From positions 15,686,001 to 15,750,000 of the forward strand of contig NC_085124.1 in NCBI RefSeq assembly GCF_030269925.1: a DNA stretch of 64,000 nucleotides, in the 5' to 3' direction. Positions 57,051-64,000 of the stretch are shown one piece after another (the stretch's first letter is position 1; each line of letters begins with the position of its first letter). Position numbers and translations under genes: made by a program. The stretch comes from Bombyx mori (taxonomy: Eukaryota; Arthropoda; Insecta; Lepidoptera; Bombycidae). The notes under the pieces are model-generated. The model was not told the origin of the DNA. It did not search any database and saw only the letters and a list, made by a program, of their open reading frames with translations.

Positions 57051-59098
57051 GACTCTATCGTGAAGTGCTCCTTCACCTGTCTGTCCAAGGCCTCTTCGCG
57101 CATCGATACATGGGCGCAGGTGAGAAAGTTGACCTCTTTTGCATTGCTGTTGTCGAGGCCGTGTAGCACCCATCCCAATTGGGTGAATGAGGCTACCGGC
57201 TGGTTCCTTCTGCCCCTGCGCGTCCTCCTGGCGGCGATGAGTCCCCAGTTGTCCTGCCCAATCAATAGTTTGGGGGATTGTTCTTCGTAATATAACTGGT
57301 CCGCCAGGCTCCTCAGATGCGCGTAGCCTTCGATGGTCTCTCTTTTCAGTCGCTGGGGTGCAAGGCTCATGTCATCCATTGTGCGCGCTCCGAAGATCGT
57401 CCTCTTCTGCCGCTGGTGAAGCCCTCGAACTCGGATGTTAAGCTTCATCGAGTCCTTCTTCGTTAGAGTCTTCCCGCCCACGGTCTCGAGGCGGAGCGTC
57501 TCCTTGGGTCCCTTCAGGCCGATCTGCTTCGCCACGCTCGAGTCCAGGAGAGTTACCGTGGAGCCTTCGTCCAGCAGGGCCAGCACCGTCGTCGATCCCG
57601 ACGGCCCGTGCACTTCAACGGGCACCATCTTCAAGTACGCCCTGCCGATCCGTGTGCAGTTGATAGGGAGTCGCACGTTGTTCGCGACTTCCCTGTTCTC
57701 TGCTGACTCTGTCTCCGGCCTCTCGTTGTGTAGCGAGTGGTGATGCCAGTGCTTGCACGTGCGGCATGGCGGTCGTTGACACGATTGCTTCCGGTGCTTA
57801 CCGTCGAGGCACTTGTAACACAGGCGCGACTCCTTTGCCATTCTCCATCGTTCCTGCACCGTAGCTCTCTCGTACCTCGGACAATCATACAGCGGGTGTC
57901 CTTCCTTGCATTGCGGGCACGCCGGCTTGTCCCTCATTGCTCTGTCCGAAGTTGCACGCTCGGTGCAGTCGGTTGTGGCGTGCGTCGCCTGTCGCCTCGA
58001 TGGTTGTCTTTTTGTTGCCACCTCGGCTACGGCGTGTGGCCCGCACCGGTCCGCCATCTTGTTCAGGAAGCCGCACATCGTGTTGAGGTCCGGGTCTCCT
58101 TCAGTTTTTTCGATGATGTGGTCGTACCACCGGAACCTCAAGATGGTCGGCATTTTGTCGACGATGCTTTTCAACAGCTCGGGCGACATCAAATATTGGG
58201 GTTTCCGCAGTCCCCTGATCGCTGCGACGGTATTGTTAACATTGCTCGCCAGTGAGCAAATGTCGTAGGCGGAGTCGCTTATCGTCGGAAGCCTTCGTAT
58301 GCGGTCTAGCTCCGCTAAGACTAAAGCGTCCGCCCTTCCATAGTACCGCCGCAGTGATTCCATTACTTCCTCCGGTGTGCTCTCGGAGTACAGCTGGCTG
58401 CGAACTCCTTCCCTGGCTTGTCCTTTCAGCGCTCTTCTCAGCCGCGCCATGTTTTGAGCGCTTGAGAAGAGTGGAGCGGTATCCTCGTAGACAGCCTTGA
58501 AGGCCACCCACTCCCTGCAGTCGCCTTCGAACGTCGGCAACTGGTGCATGTAGTCGGGTTGTGGTGGCAGCACCTTGGTCGTTGCGCTCCTCACCGCTTC
58601 CACTATCGCCTTAGCCAGGTCCCTGTTGCTGCAATCTTCCATGTTGGCCTTGCTGACGGGGTGGTTCTCAATGTGCTCGCCTGCGGGCTCCTTGTCCATA
58701 CTGCCCGCCGACGTCTGGACCCAGGCCCTGACCTGGTCCTCCCGGTCCTTTGGCTCTTCTATAATGGAATCATCGTCGTCTTCGCTTTCGGCCTGAATCA
58801 ATTGCAGGCGGAGTCTGGCGGCTATGGCGGCTGCTTGTGCTTCTATCAATTCTTTTTCCGCCAGCTCTGCTCTCGCTGCCAGTTCCTTACGTCGTAGCGA
58901 TTTCTTCGACGCGGGTCTATTTTCAACACGTGTCCGCGTCGTTGCCTCTTCAAGTTTTGTGTTCTGGGTCGTACCGGTCGCGGAGCTCTCGTATGTTTCG
59001 TACGACGTCGCTTCTGTTGCCTCCGGACTGGATTCTTGAACCGCAAGTTCGAGTGGCTGTTCCCTCGATGATCCCTTGTTGCTCCTGGTGATCGGCAT
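56813..59098 (-). CDS. BEL/Pao gag and aspartic protease
   Basis: The frame opens in the LTR at 59152, but the natural start is the ATG at 59098 (M-P-I-T-R-S), just after the primer-binding site. By residue count from 59152: a long basic/acidic helix at 85-125 (K-E-L-A-A-R-A-E-L-A-E-K, a likely coiled coil), the capsid-like region 195-380, zinc knuckles C412-C415-H419-C424 and C445-C448-H453-C458 with a third Cys/His cluster after, and aspartic protease L-A-L-L-D-E-G-S with D528. Residues after about 700 (V-K-E-H-F-T-I-E) leave the family frame and read Arg-rich nonsense to the stop at 56813. Gag and protease look intact; the pol join is broken. Confidence 0.85.
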   Translation of the reverse strand: MPITRSNKGSSREQPLELAVQESSPEATEATSYETYESSATGTTQNTKLEEATTRTRVENRPASKKSLRRKELAARAELAEKELIEAQAAAIAARLRLQLIQAESEDDDDSIIEEPKDREDQVRAWVQTSAGSMDKEPAGEHIENHPVSKANMEDCSNRDLAKAIVEAVRSATTKVLPPQPDYMHQLPTFEGDCREWVAFKAVYEDTAPLFSSAQNMARLRRALKGQAREGVRSQLYSESTPEEVMESLRRYYGRADALVLAELDRIRRLPTISDSAYDICSLASNVNNTVAAIRGLRKPQYLMSPELLKSIVDKMPTILRFRWYDHIIEKTEGDPDLNTMCGFLNKMADRCGPHAVAEVATKRQPSRRQATHATTDCTERATSDRAMRDKPACPQCKEGHPLYDCPRYERATVQERWRMAKESRLCYKCLDGKHRKQSCQRPPCRTCKHWHHHSLHNERPETESAENREVANNVRLPINCTRIGRAYLKMVPVEVHGPSGSTTVLALLDEGSTVTLLDSSVAKQIGLKGPKETLRLETVGGKTLTKKDSMKLNIRVRGLHQRQKRTIFGARTMDDMSLAPQRLKRETIEGYAHLRSLADQLYYEEQSPKLLIGQDNWGLIAARRTRRGRRNQPVASFTQLGWVLHGLDNSNAKEVNFLTCAHVSMREEALDRQVKEHFTIESHPSVRARIWRRRRLTSWRRRTTEVGDAMMAASKLGPTIPVRSVVAVPEKARRSCRGHQGEVPADKDQERGPRQPKIPL

Positions 59099-59115
59099 CG
59101 TTGAATAATCGCTGT

Positions 59116-59133
59116 ATCCGGCTCGAAGGACCA
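59116..59133 (-). other. Primer-binding site, fits tRNA-Tyr
   Basis: Minus strand TGGTCCTTCGAGCCGGAT, two bases inside the 5' LTR. It is complementary to a tRNA 3' end of the form ATCCGGCTCGAAGGACCA, which as I remember it is the acceptor/T-arm of insect tRNA-Tyr. Confidence 0.75.
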
Positions 59134-59135
59134 GC

Positions 59136-60166
59136 TGTTGGGTACGCAGCACGTCACCCGTATCAATAAGGCGAGTGACGTCAACCCAGGTTGGACGGGT
59201 TTATGAATCTTATAAGATTTCTTGAAATCCTATAAGACGCCGGATGCCCGTCTCGTGGCGATTATTCGTGTCGATCTGAAGCAGTCGATGTAGGGTCCTG
59301 AGGTGTACGATATCGTACAAGCTCACTCGAAATTAAAACTCAAAACTTTACTAATTAACGTAAACCGAGCCGACCGATCTGTCAATACAACCGAATTCAA
59401 TAACCGACGATCTTTTAAATGGTCCTCAAGTCTTCAATAAATATTATTAAATATCTTCGAGGCGCTGATGTCTTTACTCGTGCTTTTTTTTGTAATCTTC
59501 GTTCGGAGGGTCGGCGGCCGGCGGTTGGCAGGTAGTCGGTCGAGGGTCGGTCGGTAGGTCGGCAGGTACCTGACAACGTCGCAGGGTCGCTTAACTACCT
59601 CGGAATGTTACCCTACAGAGATCTCGTGTAAAATACGGCTCTCGTCGAGATCATTTTCACTATGATCGGCTCGGTTTATTCGTTATATCTATTTATTTAA
59701 TAAATGTATATACTAATGCCTTATACTTAACTATTCTATGTTGTAATCCCTATCGATACATATAACTTATTCTATGCTTAATCTATATGACGCGCCCGTA
59801 TAAACAAAATACCCGGTCCTGAACACAGATAAATGCTGTTTGTTACATCGTTTCGGGACGCGGGCCGGGCGCGTGTTCATTTAAGTTAATATGCTAATCT
59901 TAAAACTATCGGGAATAATAAAGCAAAAGTGTATACTATTTATTTCAAAGCAACTTACGTTCTATTCTTAATAAAATCTATGTGCACGTTATCAATATCC
60001 TTATCTATCTATATGCACTCTATATAATTTATCTATTTGTTATTTATCTATTTGTTATAACTCTATGTCTATGTACGTATCTATATAAATCTATTATTCT
60101 ATTCTATATTCTATTATATTCTTCAACTTATTCTATAATTATGGGGCGACGCCGCTGTCGCCAACA
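59136..60166 (-). repeat. 5' LTR (relative to element)
   Basis: 1031 bp, reading the same as 53061-54091 in every block compared. It carries the element promoter (minus strand); no convincing TATA box was located. Confidence 0.95.
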
Positions 60167-60322
60167 TTGGCTAATAGCTATTCCCCGCTGCTCCGACCTC
60201 ATACTGCACAGTAGACGGTCTCTAAGCTACAAGTGCTAGGGTTGGAAGTTTTGCGTCATCCACCTTACTCACTAGACCGTGCGCCGACAGACTTCTACTT
60301 TTCCCAAAGTTTATACAACTTT
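60167..60322 (+). pseudogene. Decayed mariner transposon, copy 3, right part
   Basis: Starts with the TSD TTGGC (60167-60171). The plus frame reads R-P-H-T-A-Q, a TAG, T-V-S-K-L-Q, H-P-P-Y-S-L-D-R-A-P-T-D-F and S-L-Y-N-F-F: the region from the second catalytic Asp to the D34D Asp in S-x-D-x-A-P-T-D. It joins 52690-53060 across the BEL/Pao element and is then cut by the family-P insertion at 60323. Confidence 0.8.
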
Positions 60323-60465
60323 TTTTTTTATTGCCCTTGTAGGCAGACGAAGCACACGGCCCACCTGGTGGTGAGTGGTTACCGTCGCCCATAGACTTCA
60401 GCAATGCCAAGGGCAGAGCCAAGCCACTGCCTACCGTTGAGTACTCTCCACTTCCTTGTTTGAAC
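60323..60465 (-). mobile_element. Family-P LINE 3' end inside mariner copy 3
   Basis: A T run, then 'attgcccttgtaggcagacg', 'ggtggtgagtggttaccgtc', 'acttcagcaatgccaagggc', 'ctaccgttgagtactctcca'. Slightly longer than the 30303 copy. No clear TSD. Confidence 0.85.
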
Positions 60466-61245
60466 TTTACAGAGGAAAGCCAATAAATGTATGTCCATAT
60501 AAAAATAAATAAAATAATATTAACTTTCAGTGATTCTAAATTATGGTAATTCGCAGATAAAGACCTACTGTTGTATTACGGGTGTCATAATTCCCTGCAA
60601 ATAAGAATTTAATCTCATGTCTGAAGATAGTGACTTCGCCTCTGTGGTATCTCCGCAGTTTCGCGCCTCAGCAAAGACCAGGTGGGACGGAAGAAAAGCT
60701 TGGAATACTGAGGGCTTCGATTGAAAATGTTTTATTAATAAAAGTAACTACCTAAATGAAATTATGTAAATTTAGTCGTCTAAAGGTAAAATATTAAAAT
60801 GATGAACGTTGAAATTAGCATGATTGGTCGGTCGATCTACTTCTCGGCGGTTCTCTGTAAATAGCTTCACAGTTTAATGATTTTAAAATGGATTCCTTGC
60901 AATACTCTTTGTTTTCATGTTTACTTATTTATTCTTTGAAGTTTCTTAAGGAGCAAGTCAAGAACGACTAGAGGGCCCTGCTTGCACACAGTTGCGGACA
61001 AGGTGCAATCTACTTTAAGATCCTTTTTAAGACAAAAGCATGATTTCTACTAAAGACTGCAATTGATTAAGTTTTATTATTAAAACTTAAAATCGGAGAA
61101 AGAGTGGCTAAGCTTGTCGAAGTGACGTGACAATGCAAGTCCGCATGCTGTGCTAGACAAACTCTATGACTGTGAGATGGGAGAGGTTTTGCTTCGTGTG
61201 AAGTATCAACTCGCTTGCGTTAATTAAATAATTACTACTGTAGTC
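60466..61245. other. Unassigned stretch
   Basis: The first 80 bases may still belong to the mariner 3' end. The rest is AT-rich with no gene. Confidence 0.35.
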
Positions 61246-61433
61246 AGGCCACTGAGTTTCTCGCCGGATCTTCTGAGTAGGTCGCGTTTCCGATTCGGTG
61301 GTAGATTCTGCGAAGCACTGCTCTTGCTAGGGCTCGTGTTAGCAACAACGTCAAGTCTGAGCCCCGTCAGCTAACCTACTCGCCCGGTGACGCTGATATG
61401 GTCTCTCAAGACCATCAGCTTAGGTAGAAAAAG
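61246..61433 (+). mobile_element. Jockey-like LINE 3' UTR, best copy
   Basis: 'tgagtttctcgccggatctt', 'gattcggtggtagattctgc', 'cactgctcttgctagggctc', 'gagccccgtcagctaaccta', 'gatatggtctctcaagacca', 'agcttaggtagaaaaag'. The opening block is shared with the family at 48210 and 11650, so the two LINE families are related. It is the reference for the fragments at 5466, 31259, 34990 and 39518. Confidence 0.75.
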
Positions 61434-61722
61434 AACCTACTGTGACAATAAAACGTTACCTATCTACAAAGAAGTAAAATGTGACAGTATAATATTAATT
61501 TTAGGAGCAGTGCTACGTAATGGCATTTGTGTTGTCCCTAGTATTTAATATAATAGTAGTATGGTGTCAAATATTCGTGAAAATTAATTGAAATATAAAA
61601 TTGTTGTTATCGATTTTTTTTATACATTTTTATTATAAAATGTAATTCATTGCCAATCATGTGTATTTGTTCTCAAAATAAATCACATCTCATATGATTT
61701 CGAATGGAAATAAATTTCCAAA
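61434..61722. other. Downstream flank of the ML-like gene
   Basis: On the minus strand this lies 3' of the stop codon at 61723-61725. An AATAAA-type signal could be the minus-strand reading near 61500-61560; none stands out enough to call. Confidence 0.3.
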
Positions 61723-61881
61723 TCAAGATTTCTTAGAAAACATTGGCGTGAAGACGAGACAAGCGATATTTCCTTTTTTTGACAAAACGTACAGCTTGAA
61801 GACAAACTCGCCGTAGAAGAACGAATCGCCGAGGTACTTGTGCACGCACTCCGTGAAGTTGATGGTCCAGTCGTGGTGGCC
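61723..61881 (-). CDS. ML-domain-like secreted protein, last exon
   Basis: 52 codons and TGA. The acceptor is 'ccgtttccag' (61882-61891). The peptide begins G-H-H-D-W-T-I-N-F-T-E-C and has G-E-F-V-F-K-L-Y-V and G-N-I-A-C-L-V-F before the end. It corresponds to the final strands of an ML/GM2-activator fold: 'G-x-Y/F-x-F/I-x-x-x-L/V ... G-x-x-x-x-C-x-x-x' (inference from family memory). Codon use and GC-rich third positions contrast with the AT-rich surroundings and support a real exon. Phase 0 with the previous exon. Confidence 0.62.
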   Translation of the reverse strand, partial: GHHDWTINFTECVHKYLGDSFFYGEFVFKLYVLSKKGNIACLVFTPMFSKKS

Positions 61882-62639
61882 CTGGAAACGGAATTTTTAT
61901 ATTGGGCCTTTTGAAATGAGTCGACAAAAAATATGTCACTGTTATTCGACTGGCACTTATAGCAACTTTTATGTCTGCATCAGCACTCCAAAGACATTTA
62001 TTAAGCACTTTCCAAGTATTTCAATTTTTACAGAATTATATTAAGAATTAAGAATTAGAAACTAAAAATTTGTCAAAATAAAATGTGTATATTTTTCAAA
62101 GACGCTCATCGGTCAGCCAGTATGGAGTAATGATTGAGAAATTCAGGTAAAAATATAAATAAAAAGAAATCTCAATAAAACGATGAAAACAAACTCACAT
62201 GTAAATTAATAATCTAAGCTCTAATTCTCCAAAGCAGAAAACGTGGACGTGAACGGTCTCGTGGGTCTAGTCGCGTTCAATTAGGAGTGAATAATAATAT
62301 GAATGTATTTGAAATTTGAACCGGCACCAAATATATTGTACATACAATACATACATGGACTACTCACTGTTGCCAGCAAATGTATATTTGTCGTAGCGAG
62401 ATCAAATATCAGTTTTTAAACCCAATCACAGAGTTCACAGAATGTTTCTATTAAAATCGATGCCGCATTTTTGCGTATTGTAGGTATACTTTTTTTTTAT
62501 GTTAAACAAAATATGAAATCCACCAGGACATAAACGATTGATAGGTTTTAGCTTTTAACTTCTACTCGTAGATGAGTAGGTACTACGAGTGCATGCCATT
62601 CAACAAACATTGAGTTGGTTTGGTTGGTCACACATATTT

Positions 62640-62885
62640 TACTGGTGGTAGGACCTCTTGTGAGTCCGCGTGGGTAGGTACCACCACCCTGCTTATTTCT
62701 CCCGCGAAGCAGTAATGCGTTTCGGTTTGAAGGGCGGGGCAGCTGTTGTAACTATATTGAGACCTTAGAACTTATATCTCAAGGTGAGTGGCGCATTTAC
62801 GTCGTAGATGTCCATGGGCTCCAGTAACCACTTAACACCAGCCGGGCTGTGAGCTCGTCCAACCATCTAAGCAATAAAAAAAAGA
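62640..62885 (+). mobile_element. Bm1 SINE in an intron
   Basis: From 'actggtggtaggacctcttg' to 'catctaagcaataaaaaaaa'. 5'-truncated, near-consensus, and antisense to the ML-like gene. Confidence 0.93.
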
Positions 62886-62978
62886 GTGTGGGTAACGTTT
62901 GAACGAAGCATCAGTTATTTTTGAAATATTTTATAATTTCCCGATAACTTCGGGTAATGACAGGTTTACAGTAATGAC

Positions 62979-63119
62979 CTTCAGAAACAGACAGTTATGC
63001 ACCCCGAACTGCTTCTCGAGGATGTCCGCGATGGCGTAGTGCTGGCAGGGCTTGTCCACCCGGTAACTCCACAGCAAGCTCCTGCGCTCACCCTTCAGAC
63101 TGTACACCACCATCTTCAC
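62979..63119 (-). CDS. ML-domain-like secreted protein, middle exon
   Basis: 47 codons starting V-K-M-V-V-Y-S-L-K-G and holding D-K-P-C-Q-H-Y and V-H-N-C-L-F-L-K. The acceptor is 'catgcccgcag' at 63120-63130. The donor is uncertain: AAG|GTCATT (end 62979, chosen) or, nine bases on, ACT|GTAAAC (end 62970). Both keep the frame. The first gives C-L-F-L-K-G across the junction, like the C-P-F-x-x-G of GM2-activator-like proteins. The two Cys residues are probably a disulfide pair or partners of Cys in the neighbouring exons. Intron 2 to the next exon holds the Bm1 at 62640-62885. Confidence 0.62.
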
Positions 63120-63279
63120 CTGCGGGCATGAACCGAATGGAGCTCGTCCATGTAGCTTCGATCCAAACTATGTTTATTCAGTTGCGGACATATTTCCCAT
63201 TTTTGGGAACACATATTCATGTCACATTAGACATCAAGTGTAGACTCTATAACCAACCAGTAAGAGGTGTGGTGTAGTG

Positions 63280-63335
63280 TGCACTCTTGAGTATGTTGTG
63301 TGTGTGCGTGTGTGTGTGTTTGTGTGTTGTGCTGG
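63280..63335 (+). repeat. GT microsatellite
   Basis: An imperfect (GT)n with TTGTGTGTGTGCGTGTGTGTG and following TG units, in the intron between the first and middle exons. Confidence 0.85.
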
Positions 63336-63344
63336 AAATTTGAA

Positions 63345-63500
63345 TACACAAGTAGGTATCATTATCCTGCCTATTTCTGCCACGACGCGTGCCGGTTTGA
63401 AGGGTAGGGTCGCCAGTATACAATATAATGTATCACGGGGATTCAAGCATTCATGTCGTGATCTCTGTAGGGCCCAGGAACCACTTCACACTTCACATAG
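63345..63500 (+). mobile_element. Old Bm1 SINE relic in an intron
   Basis: 'aagtaggtatcattatcctg cctatttctgccacgacgcg', 'ggtttgaagggtagggtcgc' and 'ctgtagggcccaggaaccac' follow the Bm1 body at reduced identity. Confidence 0.7.
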
Positions 63501-63630
63501 CACGTAGTTCATAGGAATGTGGCTCGTGCAGGTCGCGTCCACGTAACCTATTGTTTTGAATACCGGAATGCCCACAAAGTCAGCCGCGGAATCGTGCCCA
63601 GCGACACTCTTGTCTGCGAGGGAGACCTAC

Positions 63631-63789
63631 TTCATCCATTTTTGCTGAATTGCTGAATGTGAAGTTAAGGATCCCCTTGTAGATGTTGGTGGCGTTGTCC
63701 ACGATCAGATGGGTGACGTACTCTGAAAGGTTCACGGCCTTGGGGCCGCGACACGCGCTGTAGTCATTCCATTTCACCGTGAACGGACC
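63631..63789 (-). CDS. ML-domain-like secreted protein, first visible coding exon
   Basis: 53 codons, phase 0 at both ends. The acceptor is 'gattccaacag' (63790-63800) and the donor is GAA|GTAGGT (63625-63633). The peptide G-P-F-T-V-K-W-N-D-Y-S-A-C ... N-A-T ... N-F-T-F-S has two N-glycosylation sequons (N-A-T and N-F-T). It resembles the first strands of ML-domain proteins, where F-x-W-x-x-C opens the mature chain. In-frame joining of the three exons gives a mature-sized chain of about 152 residues with five Cys, small as in this family. A signal-peptide exon is expected upstream; 63866-63929 is a possible one but its phase does not fit. Alternative: another insect secreted family of similar size. 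Confidence 0.62.
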
Positions 63790-64000
63790 CTGTTGGAATC
63801 GATTAAAACTTACAGTGATTTTCATAGATCATCATCTGTCGGATGATATTTCTAGCATCTCTTACAAATTTCTAGCATAAAGTAGTCGGTGATCAAAAGT
63901 AGACGAGCTAAGGTGAAAATAATCTGCATTTTTATCAGAAAATGGGAATGTGCTCGCCTGGCACAGCCTCGCCTGGCACACACGACGCACACGACAGCTA
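63790..64000 (-). other. Upstream of ML-like gene; possible signal-peptide exon
   Basis: A minus-strand ATG at 63927-63929 opens M-Q-I-I-F-T-L-A-R-L-L-L-I-T-D-Y, hydrophobic like a signal peptide, and meets a GTAAGA donor at 63860-63865. Its phase (one extra base) does not match the phase-0 acceptor at 63789, and the resulting intron would be only about 75 bases. It is noted, not called. Confidence 0.2.

Larger units (their letters stand above)
53061..60166 (-). mobile_element. BEL/Pao LTR retrotransposon, young but RT-deleted
   Basis: A 7.1-kb element on the minus strand with LTRs of equal length (1031 bp) that read as identical, TG...CA ends (TGTTGG / CCAACA), a 5-bp TSD, a primer-binding site, a polypurine tract, a gag-protease frame and an RNase H-integrase frame. 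The gene order protease, RT, RNase H, integrase and the DUF5641-like tail fit BEL/Pao. Between the two frames (about 57050 to 56553) the RT is shortened and out of frame. Identical LTRs mean recent insertion; the coding damage means it was probably mobilised by an intact relative. Confidence 0.93.

Noticed and set aside
55568..58897. Many long plus-strand frames opposite the BEL/Pao genes
   Set aside because: Antisense shadows of GC-rich gag and pol coding sequence.
63866..63929. Signal-peptide exon for the ML-like gene
   Set aside because: Hydrophobic and followed by GTAAGA, but the phase does not fit the next exon and the intron would be about 75 bases. Kept as a possibility only.
1..64000. 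CRISPR arrays, operons, ribosome-binding sites
   Set aside because: The window is eukaryotic (SINEs, spliced exons, LTR and non-LTR elements); no regularly spaced repeats were seen.

Overview
The window reads as nuclear DNA of a moth, most probably Bombyx (silkworm group). The main clue is a tRNA-headed SINE that I recognise from memory as Bm1/BmSINE: its head, box-B-like segment, body and AATAAAA tail occur in more than a dozen copies at all ages. The region is AT-rich, gene-poor and built mostly of transposable elements inserted into one another. Apart from one host gene at the right edge, every long open frame belongs to a retrotransposon.

Layout. 1-8.4 kb: AT-rich sequence with a Bm1 end, a 712-bp PIF/Harbinger-type deletion derivative with 26-bp inverted termini, and LINE scraps. 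8.7-14.2 kb: one full-length two-ORF LINE on the minus strand (ORF1 with zinc knuckles; ORF2 with endonuclease, reverse transcriptase and RNase H). It has an 11-bp target-site duplication (TSD) and a TAATG stop/start overlap, and its ORF2 is split only by a later Jockey-like LINE insertion that carries its own 13-bp TSD. 15.5-24.6 kb: Bm1 copies, an RTE-type LINE inside a Bm1, and a decayed mariner. 24.6-35 kb: mostly unassigned, with a chimeric tRNA-headed repeat containing a 42-bp perfect palindrome, a Helitron-like repeat, the C-terminus of a restriction-like-endonuclease LINE, and a second mariner carrying a 68-bp RTE insertion. 35-52 kb: unassigned AT-rich DNA, R1-like LINE 3' ends (one inside a Bm1), a Jockey-like LINE end and an R1-type RT relic.

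53.06-60.17 kb: a complete-length BEL/Pao LTR retrotransposon on the minus strand. It has two 1031-bp LTRs that look identical, a TTGGC TSD, a primer-binding site fitting tRNA-Tyr, a polypurine tract, gag-protease, and RNase H-integrase. The catalytic core of its reverse transcriptase is deleted and frames are broken, so it looks young but not autonomous. It landed inside a third decayed mariner.

61.7-63.8 kb: three exons on the minus strand of a host gene for a small protein that resembles the ML (MD-2-related, GM2-activator-like) lipid-binding family. Its 5' end is unresolved or lies beyond the window. I found no rRNA, free-standing tRNA or CRISPR array.
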